Source: DASZIT01 sp036268775 (GTDB lineage Bacteria > Actinomycetota > Acidimicrobiia > Acidimicrobiales > RAAP-2). From it: a stretch of DNA of 64,000 nucleotides. Positions 33,293 through 41,547 of the stretch are shown piece by piece (positions within the stretch are counted from its first letter, which is position 1; each line of letters begins with the position of its first letter). A program made the translations under genes and the position numbers. The notes under the pieces were generated by a model, which saw nothing but the letters and a program-made list of their open reading frames with translations, was not told the DNA's origin and ran no database searches. The stretch is from contig DATATM010000034.1 of the NCBI GenBank assembly GCA_036268775.1, forward strand, positions 1 to 64,000. The letters run 5' to 3'.

Positions 33293-34759
33293 CTAGAGAC
33301 CGGAGCCGAGGGCGGAGAAGCGTCGGTAGCGGGCGTCGGTGGCTTCCCGCCAGGCCGGGTCCGGCTCGATCCTCCGACCCGCGGATGCCCACCGGGCCGA
33401 GCCTTCCAGCGATGGCTCCAGACCGGCGGCCATCCGGGCCAGGAAGGCCGCCCCCAGTGCGGCCCCCTCCGGCACCCCGACGGTCTCCACCGGAAGGCCG
33501 GTGGCGTCGGCCACTGCTGACATCCAACCCGGCACCTGGGTCCCGCCCCCGCTGGCCACGATCCGGCGCCCAGCCACCCCAGCGCGCTCGAGGATGTTCC
33601 GCACCACGAAACCGCTCGCCTCATAGGTCGCCCGGGACAACGTGTCGGGCCCGTCGGTGAGATCGAGGTCGAAGAGCGCCGCCCGTAGTGAGGTGTCGTG
33701 GAACGGTACCCGCTCGCCCCGGACATAGGGCAGCCACACCGGGACCCGACGGGGATCGCCCGCCCGACCGTGATCGATGGGCCCGGAGCCCCGAGGGGAC
33801 CGGATGAGGGACTGGGCCCAGTCGACGAACAGGGCGCCGGCGTTGCTCGGGCCTCCGACCAGGACTCGGCCGGCCACGGTGTGGGGCACCGTCCAGAGAC
33901 CGGGTGCCTCCAGCCAACTGTCGGTGACTACCCAGACGATCAACGTGGCGCCGAAGATGACCAGGACGTCGCCCACCTCCCCGGCCCCGGCCACGATCTG
34001 ATCACAGAAGGCGTCGATGGTGCCCCCGGCCACCACCGTCTCGGGATGGTCGGACGTCGGGCACCCACCTCGGGCGTCGGGGTCGGTGAGGCGGGGTCGC
34101 AAGGTCCCGGCCGGCTGGGCGGTCAGCACCACCGAAGGGAGTTGGTCGGCATCGACCCCGAACCGGGTCAACAACTCCTGGTTCCATTGACCGGCGGTGT
34201 GGAGTCCGCCGAGGGTGGAGGCCACCGCGGTGTCGATGGAGGCCCGGCCGGTCAGCCCGTGGGTGGCGACGGCCTGGGCCGGCCAGAACCCGAAGGCGTC
34301 GGGCATCTGCTGGGAGGTCCACTGGAGGAACCCTTCGGCATCGGGCATCGGACCGGCGGTCCCGTCGGACGCCGACGGTCCGGTCTGCCGGCCGCGGATG
34401 TCGCCGTAGAGCAGCCCGGGGGTGTGGGGGACGCCCCGGCGGTTGACGGCGGTGAGGGAAGGGACCATCCCGGCCACGCAGACTCCGGCGATGTAGGTCG
34501 GGGCGAAGGGACCCGGCCCGTCGTCGGCGTCGGCCAGCCGCATAGCATCCCGGATGACGGTGAAGGCTTTCTGAGGCCCGCGCCGCCAGGCCGCCCCGGC
34601 GTCGTGTTCCATGTGCTCGGCCGAGGTGTGGATGACCCGGTGAGGTACCCGGGCTCGAGCCAACACCTCGCCGTCCTCGGAGACGGCCAATGCCTTGACC
34701 GAAGTGGTGCCGATGTCGATCCCCACGGTGATCGGCACGTGGTCGCCGTCTGCTGTCAT
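33293..34759 (-). CDS. FGGY family carbohydrate kinase
   Basis: A 488-residue FGGY sugar kinase that would phosphorylate a sugar or polyol with ATP. The N-terminal phosphate-1 motif is GIDIGTTSVKALAV and the C-terminal nucleotide-binding segment is VASGGGTQVPGWMSAVADATG, cited by ASGGGTQVPGW, followed by EGAALGAAF. Resemblance is to the xylulokinase/unknown-substrate branch. The ATG at 34759 overlaps the TGA of a possible 7-codon leader reading frame. It is divergent from a 2-hydroxyacid dehydrogenase gene 62 bp away, and the pair may act on one sugar acid or polyol. Confidence 0.88.
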   Translation of the reverse strand: MTADGDHVPITVGIDIGTTSVKALAVSEDGEVLARARVPHRVIHTSAEHMEHDAGAAWRRGPQKAFTVIRDAMRLADADDGPGPFAPTYIAGVCVAGMVPSLTAVNRRGVPHTPGLLYGDIRGRQTGPSASDGTAGPMPDAEGFLQWTSQQMPDAFGFWPAQAVATHGLTGRASIDTAVASTLGGLHTAGQWNQELLTRFGVDADQLPSVVLTAQPAGTLRPRLTDPDARGGCPTSDHPETVVAGGTIDAFCDQIVAGAGEVGDVLVIFGATLIVWVVTDSWLEAPGLWTVPHTVAGRVLVGGPSNAGALFVDWAQSLIRSPRGSGPIDHGRAGDPRRVPVWLPYVRGERVPFHDTSLRAALFDLDLTDGPDTLSRATYEASGFVVRNILERAGVAGRRIVASGGGTQVPGWMSAVADATGLPVETVGVPEGAALGAAFLARMAAGLEPSLEGSARWASAGRRIEPDPAWREATDARYRRFSALGSGL

Positions 34760-34779
34760 GATGCTGACGCAACCGTCAT
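34756..34779 (-). CDS. Possible leader peptide (7 codons)
   Basis: An ATG at 34779 lies 6 nt after TAGTCT (34791-34786), exactly the spacing of the leaderless genes elsewhere in the window, and opens a frame encoding MTVASAS. Its TGA overlaps the kinase ATG (ATGA at 34759-34756). If transcription starts at the ATG, ribosomes would begin on this peptide and reinitiate on the kinase. It could equally be chance, since no family or expression data are available. Confidence 0.3.
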   Translation of the reverse strand: MTVASAS

Positions 34780-34821
34780 GGACGCAGACTATCGAGGACC
34801 GACCCACCGAAGGGGAGCTGC

Positions 34822-35811
34822 ATGGGAAACGATCGCCCCAAGGCACTGGTCACCGCACCGGTGCGGGGACCGGGACTGGACAAGCTGAACGAGCTGGCCG
34901 ATCTGGTCGTCGACCCCTGGATCGACCACCGTCCACTGCGCATCTACGACGCCGAGCAGCTGGCCGAGCGGGTGGCCGCCGAGCAGGCGACCATCGTGGT
35001 GGTGGAGTCGGACACCTGTGGGGGCCCGCTGTTCGAGCAACCGCTCATCGCGGTGGCGAGCTGCCGGGGGGATCCGAACAACGTCGACGTCGAGGCGGCG
35101 ACCGCCGCCGGAGTGCCGGTCCTGCGGGCCCCAGGCCGAAACGCCGATGCGGTGGCGGAGCTGGCCGTCGGCCTGATCATCGCCGCCACCCGCGGATTGA
35201 TCGAAGCCGACCGGGACGTCCGGGCCGGAGAGATCTATCGGGACGGGACCATCCCCTACCAGCGCTTCCGGGCCTGGCAGATCGCCGGCCGGACGGCCGG
35301 ATTGGTCGGCCTCGGCGCGGTGGGCCGGGCGTTGCGCTGGCGGCTCCAGGGATTGGGCATGGACGTGGTGGCCTATGACCCCTACGCCGAGGACGCCACC
35401 TGTTCGCTGGACGAGCTGCTGGCGGTGGCCGACGTCATCTCACTGCATGCCCCGGTCACCCCGGAGACGGCCGGCATGATCGGTGCCCGCCAGTTCGACA
35501 GCATGAAGGACGGGGTGGTGTTCGTGAACACCGCCCGCTCCCAGTTGCATGACACCGACGCGCTGGTGGCCGGCCTGGCGTCGGGGAAGGTAGCGGCGGC
35601 CGGCATCGACCACTTCGTCAACGAGTCGCTGCCGGTCGACCATCCGCTGACCGCGTTCCCCCATGTGGTGCTCACCCCCCACATCGGAGGGGCCACCTAC
35701 GACACCGAGGCCAACCACTCCTTGATGGTGGCCACCGATCTCGAGCGGCTGCTGCAGGGGGAGATCCCGCTGCACATCGTCAACCCCGAGGTGCTGATCA
35801 AGCAGGATTGA
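34822..35811 (+). CDS. D-isomer specific 2-hydroxyacid dehydrogenase
   Basis: A 329-residue NAD-dependent dehydrogenase of the D-2-hydroxyacid family: Rossmann motif GLVGLGAVGRALRWRL, a catalytic Arg in VNTARSQLHD, and the catalytic His in LTPHIGGATYDTE. The N-terminal half matches the catalytic lobe (APGRNADAVAELAVGLI). It would interconvert a 2-hydroxy acid and the 2-oxo acid. The ATG follows GGGGAGCTGC. It is divergent from the FGGY kinase, suggesting joint use on one sugar-acid substrate, and converges with the amidohydrolase gene. Confidence 0.9.
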   Translation: MGNDRPKALVTAPVRGPGLDKLNELADLVVDPWIDHRPLRIYDAEQLAERVAAEQATIVVVESDTCGGPLFEQPLIAVASCRGDPNNVDVEAATAAGVPVLRAPGRNADAVAELAVGLIIAATRGLIEADRDVRAGEIYRDGTIPYQRFRAWQIAGRTAGLVGLGAVGRALRWRLQGLGMDVVAYDPYAEDATCSLDELLAVADVISLHAPVTPETAGMIGARQFDSMKDGVVFVNTARSQLHDTDALVAGLASGKVAAAGIDHFVNESLPVDHPLTAFPHVVLTPHIGGATYDTEANHSLMVATDLERLLQGEIPLHIVNPEVLIKQD

Positions 35812-35817
35812 GGCAAT

Positions 35818-37224
35818 TCACGATTCGGCGCGGTGGATGACCGACCCGTCGACGACGGTGGCCAGCACCACCGGGTCCACATGGCGGGCGAGCACGGTGG
35901 CCAGCGGCTCGGCCAGCACGCAGAGGTCGGCGACCGCCCCCACCTCCACCGGCCGCCGGAGCGCCGGTCGGTCGGCCGACCCCAGGAACAGGTCCAACCC
36001 CTGGATGGCGGTCATTCGTTCGTCCGGACCCAGCCACTGCCCGGTGGCGGTGCGACGGGTAGTGGCGGTCCGGATGGCCGCCCAGGGGTTGAATGCCCCG
36101 AAAGGCGCATCGGTGGAGCCGGCCACCGCCACCCCGGCCGACACCAGCGAGGAGAGGCGCCATAGGTCACCGAGATCGGCAGGGTCGACATCGGTGAGGT
36201 ATTCGTCCCCCCGGGTGAAGACGAAGCCGGGTTGGGTGACCACGGTGATCCCGAGTTTCCGGAGGACCGGGAGCAGATCGATACCCAGCACCGATCCGTG
36301 CTCGATGCGATCGCCGGCGAGGGTCCCGGCCTCGCCGAGGGCGGTCACGGTCAGCACCGCTTGCACCCGGGTCACGCAGTGGACAGCAACCGACCGGCCC
36401 GCCGAGTGGACATCCCGGATCTGCCCCGTCAGTTGGTCAAGGGTCGGGAGGGTGGTGTCATCGAGGAGCACTTTGACCGGCCCCCGGGTGACCAGCTTCG
36501 AATCGCGAAAGCAGACGCCGACCGGCGCCATGAGGTGGAGGCGTTGCCGGATGACTCCGGCGTCACTGAGCTCGGCCAGCGCCTCGAGGTCGCCGGCCTC
36601 CTGGTCGGGGGTGGCGTCGGTGAACCCGGTGATACCCCGCGAGGCCGCCTGGCGGCTGATCGATCCGAAGTCGGGAGGTGGACTGGCGATCCGGGTAGCC
36701 AGCCAGGCGTCCTGACGCCAGATCCTCCCGGTGGGCTGGCCGTCCGCCCCTCGTTCCACCCCGGCGGGAGCGTCATCATCGATGCCGAGCGCCTCCAGCC
36801 CGGCCGAGTTGACGATCCATTCCGCCCCGCTCCGGTGTTGGACCCGGACGGGATGAGACGACAGCAAGGCATCCAGGGACCACCGGTCCAGATCGCCGGC
36901 CACCGACTGGTGGTAGCCGACCGCCCGTACCCACTGGTCCGGCTCCCGGGTGACGGCGGCCGACCTCAGCCGATCACCGAACGCCTGTGCCGTGGGGGTG
37001 TCGGGTGGCCCGGCCGGGACCGAGTCGGCGGCGGCGGCCTGGGCCCGGAGGTGCAGGTGGTGATCGTGCAGCCCGGGGATCACTGCCCCGCCATCGGCCT
37101 CGACGATGTCGTCGCCGGAAGTGGCGCCCAGATGGGGACCGATCTCGATGATGCGCCCACCCTCGATCCGGACATCCGCCTGCCCGGTCCCGTGGATCTG
37201 GCCGTCGCGGATGAGCACCGGCAT
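35818..37224 (-). CDS. Amidohydrolase family protein (YtcJ/AtzF-like)
   Basis: A 468-residue metal-dependent amidohydrolase of the amidohydrolase-3 branch. The metal-binding motif near the start is GLHDHHLHLRA, a later His is in SVAVHCVT, and the catalytic Asp is in GSTDAPFGAFNP. An N-terminal beta-sandwich precedes the barrel and closes it at the C-terminus (VEVGAVADLCVLAEPL). The substrate could be a cyclic amide, ester or similar. The ATG overlaps the last base of the CoA-transferase gene stop (TGATG), so the two are translationally coupled. Confidence 0.88.
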   Translation of the reverse strand: MPVLIRDGQIHGTGQADVRIEGGRIIEIGPHLGATSGDDIVEADGGAVIPGLHDHHLHLRAQAAAADSVPAGPPDTPTAQAFGDRLRSAAVTREPDQWVRAVGYHQSVAGDLDRWSLDALLSSHPVRVQHRSGAEWIVNSAGLEALGIDDDAPAGVERGADGQPTGRIWRQDAWLATRIASPPPDFGSISRQAASRGITGFTDATPDQEAGDLEALAELSDAGVIRQRLHLMAPVGVCFRDSKLVTRGPVKVLLDDTTLPTLDQLTGQIRDVHSAGRSVAVHCVTRVQAVLTVTALGEAGTLAGDRIEHGSVLGIDLLPVLRKLGITVVTQPGFVFTRGDEYLTDVDPADLGDLWRLSSLVSAGVAVAGSTDAPFGAFNPWAAIRTATTRRTATGQWLGPDERMTAIQGLDLFLGSADRPALRRPVEVGAVADLCVLAEPLATVLARHVDPVVLATVVDGSVIHRAES

Positions 37225-38318
37225 CAGCCGGCGGCGACCAGAGCGCCGGCGCTGCGGGACATGGCCAGGTCGATGAGCTGACCCCCTCCCGCCGCCGCGG
37301 CTTCGAGCACCGCCCGGGCCCCGAAGAGACCGGTCACCGGGTCGGCGATGGCATCGCCGATGAAGACTGGCTCACCGTCCGGGCCTTTCCCCACCAGGCC
37401 GCCGGCCACCGCGGCGTCGTCGCCGAAGGCGACCCAGTCGCAGCCGGGAGCGTCCCGCCCGTAGCCGGTGATGCTCAGCCAGATGCGCCCGGACCGGGAA
37501 ACCAGCGCATCAGGTCCCACCCCCAACTGCTGGAGGGCCCGCGGCCGGGATGCCTCGATGACGATGTCGGCTGTCTCCAACAGACTGCGGAGCCGTTCCC
37601 TCCCGTCCGGATCTTCGAAGTCGAGGACCTCGGTGCACTGGTCGTCGGGATGGAGCCAGCGGTAGAAGGCGGGGACCCCCCGCGCCCCATCGGGCCGGGA
37701 GCGGCTCTCAACCTTCACCACCTCGGCCCCGGCCAGGGCCAGGATCTTGGCGGCCAGAGGTCCGGCCCACATCGAGGAAAGGTCGACCACCCGGAGTCCG
37801 GACACCGGGTGACAAGGCCCAACCGGCCAGAGCTGGGATACCACCGCGGCCCGGGTGCCGGGCGGGGGGATGGCCAGCGGGGCCACGGCCAGTCCCAGCA
37901 ATCGGGCGTCGGCGACCAACCGGGCGGTTTCGCCGCCGCCGGCGTAGTCCTCGATATCCGGCCACGGGTCTTCGCCGACCGGGTGTCCGAGCAGCGCGTG
38001 GAGGACCGCCCGGTCGTCGGGCCGAGCCAGGTTGACCGCCACCCAGCCGTCGAGGGTCCGGCACAACCGGCAGCTCCCATTGGCCGATGTCCGTTCCGGC
38101 GGCCGGAGGTCGATCATGCCCGACCGCACCGTGAGCATCGCCGGCCACTCGATCGAGCCGGTCGCGCCAATCCCGCCCAGGTACCCGTTGATGTCCCGCG
38201 TCAGGGCGTCGAGGCGGAGGGCGGCCAGCGCAGAGGGGACCAGCTGGCGGCGTTCGGTCCAGGAAGCTGGCCGTCGATCGCTGGCCAGTGCGGTGGCCAC
38301 ACCCTCATCGCTCGGCAC
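37224..38318 (-). CDS. Family III CoA-transferase-like protein
   Basis: A 364-residue CaiB/BaiF family protein, shorter than usual. The core has SGLRVVDLSSMWAGPLAAKILALAGAEVVKVE, cited by LRVVDLSSMWAGPLAAK, then ADIVIEASRPRALQQLGVG, and the likely catalytic Asp in GDAIADPVTG. The normal N- and C-terminal halves appear rearranged, because the family N-terminal motif begins near residue 165 after a 160-residue region (ARPDDRAVLHALLG). The GTG at 38318 is preferred because TAACGT (38331-38326) ends 7 nt upstream. It shares its promoter with the divergent crotonase gene and is coupled to the amidohydrolase. Confidence 0.82.
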   Translation of the reverse strand: MPSDEGVATALASDRRPASWTERRQLVPSALAALRLDALTRDINGYLGGIGATGSIEWPAMLTVRSGMIDLRPPERTSANGSCRLCRTLDGWVAVNLARPDDRAVLHALLGHPVGEDPWPDIEDYAGGGETARLVADARLLGLAVAPLAIPPPGTRAAVVSQLWPVGPCHPVSGLRVVDLSSMWAGPLAAKILALAGAEVVKVESRSRPDGARGVPAFYRWLHPDDQCTEVLDFEDPDGRERLRSLLETADIVIEASRPRALQQLGVGPDALVSRSGRIWLSITGYGRDAPGCDWVAFGDDAAVAGGLVGKGPDGEPVFIGDAIADPVTGLFGARAVLEAAAAGGGQLIDLAMSRSAGALVAAG

Positions 38319-38325
38319 GGACCAC

Positions 38326-38335
38326 ACGTTACGCT
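38326..38335. promoter_or_regulatory. Bidirectional promoter with overlapping -10 boxes
   Basis: The 10-bp sequence ACGTTACGCT reads TACGCT (38330-38335) on the plus strand, 6 nt before the ATG at 38342, and TAACGT (38331-38326) on the minus strand, 7 nt before the GTG at 38318. Both spacings match the leaderless genes elsewhere in the window, so a single site probably drives both genes and RNA polymerase cannot occupy both directions at once. Confidence 0.6.
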
Positions 38336-38341
38336 CGGAAG

Positions 38342-39388
38342 ATGGCGGACACCGAGGCAGCCATGGTCGACATCGCGGTGTTGACCGACCTGTTGCGGGC
38401 GGCTCGAGAGGGTGCCACCGAGGGGCTCGGGGAGCTGGTCGAACGACCGCTACTGGTGGTCGATCTCGATTCTCCCGGGGAGCTCGACAGTGTCGATGTC
38501 CCGGCCATGCTCCCCTGTGTCATCATCGGGGTCAGCCGGACGGCGGCGGTGGACGGGCCAATCGGCGGCGTGGATGTGGCGTTGACCGCGGTGCCCGAGC
38601 CGGCCGCCCCCTGGGTGTCGGTCACTGACCTCGACGCCGGGTTGGAACCGCTGGTGTCGGCCGTGAGCGGGTCGCCGATGGCATCGGTCGCCTTGGTGCA
38701 GGTCCTCCGGTCCGGTCGATCCGATTGGCTCGGCCACGACCTGCTGCTCGAGTCGCTGGCCTACTCGACTCTTCAGGGCGGACCCGAATTTCGCCGGTGG
38801 CTGGACGGACGTCCCCCGCCTTCTCCCCGCCGGGAACCGGGGAGCACTCTCATCGTCGAACGGATCGGCGATCGGCTGTCGATCACCCTCGACCGACCTC
38901 GGGTCCGCAACGCCTATGACGCCGCCATGCGCGACGAGTTGTGCGAGGCGTTGTGGATGGTCGGGGCCGACCCTTCCATCACCCAGGTGGATCTCAGGGG
39001 CGCCGGGCCCGACTTCTGCAGTGGGGGAGACCTCAACGAATTCGGGACGGCCACCGACCCGGCCACCTCCCACCTCATCCGGACCTCTCGGAGCGCGGCC
39101 CGGTTGCTGGGAGCGACCGCCGACCGGGTGACCGCCCACCTCCACGGCGCCTGCATCGGGGCCGGCATCGAATTGCCGGCCGCCGCCGGCCGGGTCATCG
39201 CCGATCCCGACACTCGCATCCAGCTCCCCGAAGTGGCGATGGGGCTCATCCCCGGGGCGGGCGGCACCGCCACTCTGCCCCGGCGGATCGGCAGACGGCG
39301 GACCGCGTGGCTGGCGCTCAGCGGCCAGCCCATCGACGCGGAAACCGCGCGGGCCTGGAAGCTGGTCGATGAGATCAACCGACCCTAG
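38342..39388 (+). CDS. Crotonase-fold protein with long N-terminal extension
   Basis: A 348-residue protein. The C-terminal 185 residues form a crotonase fold: DRPRVRNAYDAAM, DFCSGGDLNEFG for the CoA/oxyanion region, and GACIGAGIELPAAAG, which keeps the hydratase-type Glu (G-x-E-L); the second Glu position is GLIPGAGG. About 160 residues precede it, with the recurring actinobacterial motif LLLESLAYSTLQGGPEFRRWL at the join (cited by ESLAYSTLQGGPEFR), so this is probably a family-specific two-part architecture. Leaderless start after TACGCT. It shares its promoter with the divergent CoA-transferase gene. Confidence 0.82.
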   Translation: MADTEAAMVDIAVLTDLLRAAREGATEGLGELVERPLLVVDLDSPGELDSVDVPAMLPCVIIGVSRTAAVDGPIGGVDVALTAVPEPAAPWVSVTDLDAGLEPLVSAVSGSPMASVALVQVLRSGRSDWLGHDLLLESLAYSTLQGGPEFRRWLDGRPPPSPRREPGSTLIVERIGDRLSITLDRPRVRNAYDAAMRDELCEALWMVGADPSITQVDLRGAGPDFCSGGDLNEFGTATDPATSHLIRTSRSAARLLGATADRVTAHLHGACIGAGIELPAAAGRVIADPDTRIQLPEVAMGLIPGAGGTATLPRRIGRRRTAWLALSGQPIDAETARAWKLVDEINRP

Positions 39389-39427
39389 GCATGGTCCCGG
39401 CTCCCGCCGGTGTCCTACGGTGGGCCG

Positions 39428-40228
39428 ATGATCCGTTACTCAGTGGGGGAGGACAGCGTCGCCCGCCTGGTCCTCGACCGTCCGGAAGCCAAGAATGCCC
39501 TGACCGTCGAGATGCGGGACGAGATCGTCGAGCGGGTGCGGGAGGTCCGGGCTGACGGTGAGGTCCGCGCCCTGTTGATCACCGGGGTCGGGGACGCCTT
39601 CTGTGCGGGGATGGACCTCCGGGCCTCCACGGTGTCCAATGCCGGAAGCGCGGAGTTCGACGCCCGAACCACCAGCGAAGCATTACGACGCGGGGTGCAG
39701 ACGTTCATCCGCGAGCTGTGGGAGCTCGACAAGCCGACGGTGGCCGCCGTCAACGGGACCGCGGTCGGGCCCGGGGCCCACCTGGCCCTGGCCTGTGACT
39801 TCGTGCTGGTGTGCGACACCACCCGGTTCGTCTGGTCGTTCGCCAAGTGGGGGCTGGTGGTCGACGCCGGCGGCGCCTACCTGTTGCCCCGGCTGGTCGG
39901 CCTCCCCCGGGCCAAGGCGATGGTGATGTTGGGGGAGGGGGCCAAGGGGGCCGAAGCCGTCGACATCGGTCTCGCCTACCGCTGCCTCGCCTCCGCCGAG
40001 GAACTGGACACGGAAGCCTCGGCGCTGGCCGCCAAACTGGCCGCCGGGCCCACCCGGTCCCTGGGGCTCTCCAAGCAACTGCTCAACCGGACATTCGAGA
40101 GCGACCTGCCCGGCACCCTCGACCGGGAGGCGCACTTCCAGGCGCTGGCCGCGACGTCTTCGGAGATGGCCGAGGGGATGGCCGCCTTCGCCGACCGCCG
40201 CACCCCCGAGTTCCGAAACCGTTCCTGA
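39428..40228 (+). CDS. Crotonase-fold (enoyl-CoA hydratase/isomerase-like) protein
   Basis: A 266-residue crotonase superfamily protein: DRPEAKNALTVEMRDE, FCAGMDLRAST for the CoA/oxyanion loop, and NGTAVGPGAHLALACD, in which the first hydratase Glu is His. The second Glu position reads LVVDAGGAYLLPRLVG, so Asp is present. It is more likely an isomerase, dehalogenase-like or other crotonase than a standard hydratase. The ATG at 39428 follows TACGGT by 6 nt (leaderless); an upstream GTG at 39410 would have no promoter spacing support. It follows the extended crotonase by 39 nt. Confidence 0.85.
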   Translation: MIRYSVGEDSVARLVLDRPEAKNALTVEMRDEIVERVREVRADGEVRALLITGVGDAFCAGMDLRASTVSNAGSAEFDARTTSEALRRGVQTFIRELWELDKPTVAAVNGTAVGPGAHLALACDFVLVCDTTRFVWSFAKWGLVVDAGGAYLLPRLVGLPRAKAMVMLGEGAKGAEAVDIGLAYRCLASAEELDTEASALAAKLAAGPTRSLGLSKQLLNRTFESDLPGTLDREAHFQALAATSSEMAEGMAAFADRRTPEFRNRS

Positions 40229-40262
40229 CCCGCCCAACCTGTGGCCCCCGGTGCCGACGGGC

Positions 40263-40296
40263 TACAGTTGCTGAAAAGCTGGTTCTCACTTCAGCA
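40263..40296 (+). promoter_or_regulatory. Promoter box and inverted repeat upstream of the second P450
   Basis: TACAGT (40263-40268) is a plausible -10 box. TGCTGAA (40269-40275) and TTCAGCA (40290-40296) form a perfect 7-bp inverted repeat with a 14-nt spacer over the predicted start point and first transcribed bases. It may be an operator or a 5' leader hairpin. The P450 ATG is at 40341. Confidence 0.45.
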
Positions 40297-40340
40297 TCGG
40301 CCGGGCCGGCAGGGTGCAGAGACGCCGAGGGAGGAAGACG

Positions 40341-41540
40341 ATGTCCCAAACGGAAGCGTCCACGGGCTACGACCCGATGGGCTTCATGGATCCGGCGGTG
40401 GCCGCCGATCCGCAGCCCTTCTACCGCCTGGCTCGGGAAACCGGCGCGGTCGTCCCGGGTGCGTTCGGCCCCCAGATCGTTCAACGGGCGGCGGCGGACT
40501 ACGCCCTCCAGCATCCGGAGGACTTCTCTTCCGGCATGGGCTCGGTCGACCTCGGGCAGTCGGTGCCGCTGATCCCGCTGCAGGTGGATCCACCCGAGCA
40601 CCGGAACTACCGCCGGCTGCTCGATCCCATCTTCGCCCCCCGGCAGATGAACGTGCTGGAGCCGGAGATCGCCCGACTGGTCAACGAACGGATCGACGCC
40701 TTCATCGACCGCGGCCACTGTGAATTCGCCGCGGAGTTGGCGGTGCCCCTGCCGTCGTCGGTGTTCCTGGCCCTGGTTGGACTCCCGCTGTCCCAGCTCG
40801 ATCTGTTCCTGAGCATGAAGGACGGGATCCTACGTCCGGCCGGTTCCGACCTGGAGGAGATCCAGGCCAATCAGAAAGTGGCGGCCCAGCAGATCGAGGC
40901 GTACTTCACCGATGCGGTGAACGACCGGAAGACGAGCCAGGGCGAACACGACGACATTCTCAGCTTGTTCCTCAACGCCGAGATCGACGGCCAACGCCTG
41001 ACCATGGACGAGATCGTCGGGATCTGCTTCCTGTTCATCCTGGCCGGGCTGGATACCGTGACCGACAGCCTCGAATGCTTCTTCGCCTACCTGGCCCAGC
41101 ACCCCGACCAGCGGAAGCGCATCGTCGACGATCCCTCCATCATCCCCGCCGCGGTGGAAGAGCTGCTCCGGTGGGAGACACCGGTGACCGCCGTCCCCCG
41201 GCTGGCGACCAAGGACCTCGACCTCGGCGGCTGCCCGATCAAGAAGGGCGACAACATCGGGGTGAGCATCGGTGCGGCCAACACCGATGACGACGGCTTC
41301 CCCGACGCCGCGGTGGTGGACCTCTCCCGGAATCCCAACAAGCATTTGGCCTTCGGGGGCGGTATTCACCGCTGCCTCGGGTCCCACCTGGCCCGTCTGG
41401 AGCTGCGGATCACCTTGCGGGAATGGCATCAGCGGATCCCCGACTACTCGCTCGCCCCCGACGCCGAACTGGTCTACATGCCGGGCCTGCGCCAGATCGA
41501 CGAGTTGGAGCTGGTCTTCCCGTCGACGTCGGGAAAGTAG
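40341..41540 (+). CDS. Cytochrome P450
   Basis: A 399-residue soluble P450: I-helix LFILAGLDTVTDSLE, E-x-x-R in VEELLRWETP, and heme loop FGGGIHRCLGSHLAR with Cys345 as the axial ligand. It is unlike the P450 at 9158 outside these motifs. The ATG at 40341 follows GGGAGGAAGACG; the longer frame to 40314 is not supported. No ferredoxin gene is adjacent; the nearest are at 10505 and 48294. Two acyl-CoA dehydrogenase genes follow immediately (8-nt gap), so the three probably form an operon that first hydroxylates and then dehydrogenates a substrate or its CoA ester. Confidence 0.93.
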   Translation: MSQTEASTGYDPMGFMDPAVAADPQPFYRLARETGAVVPGAFGPQIVQRAAADYALQHPEDFSSGMGSVDLGQSVPLIPLQVDPPEHRNYRRLLDPIFAPRQMNVLEPEIARLVNERIDAFIDRGHCEFAAELAVPLPSSVFLALVGLPLSQLDLFLSMKDGILRPAGSDLEEIQANQKVAAQQIEAYFTDAVNDRKTSQGEHDDILSLFLNAEIDGQRLTMDEIVGICFLFILAGLDTVTDSLECFFAYLAQHPDQRKRIVDDPSIIPAAVEELLRWETPVTAVPRLATKDLDLGGCPIKKGDNIGVSIGAANTDDDGFPDAAVVDLSRNPNKHLAFGGGIHRCLGSHLARLELRITLREWHQRIPDYSLAPDAELVYMPGLRQIDELELVFPSTSGK

Positions 41541-41547
41541 GTCGCGG

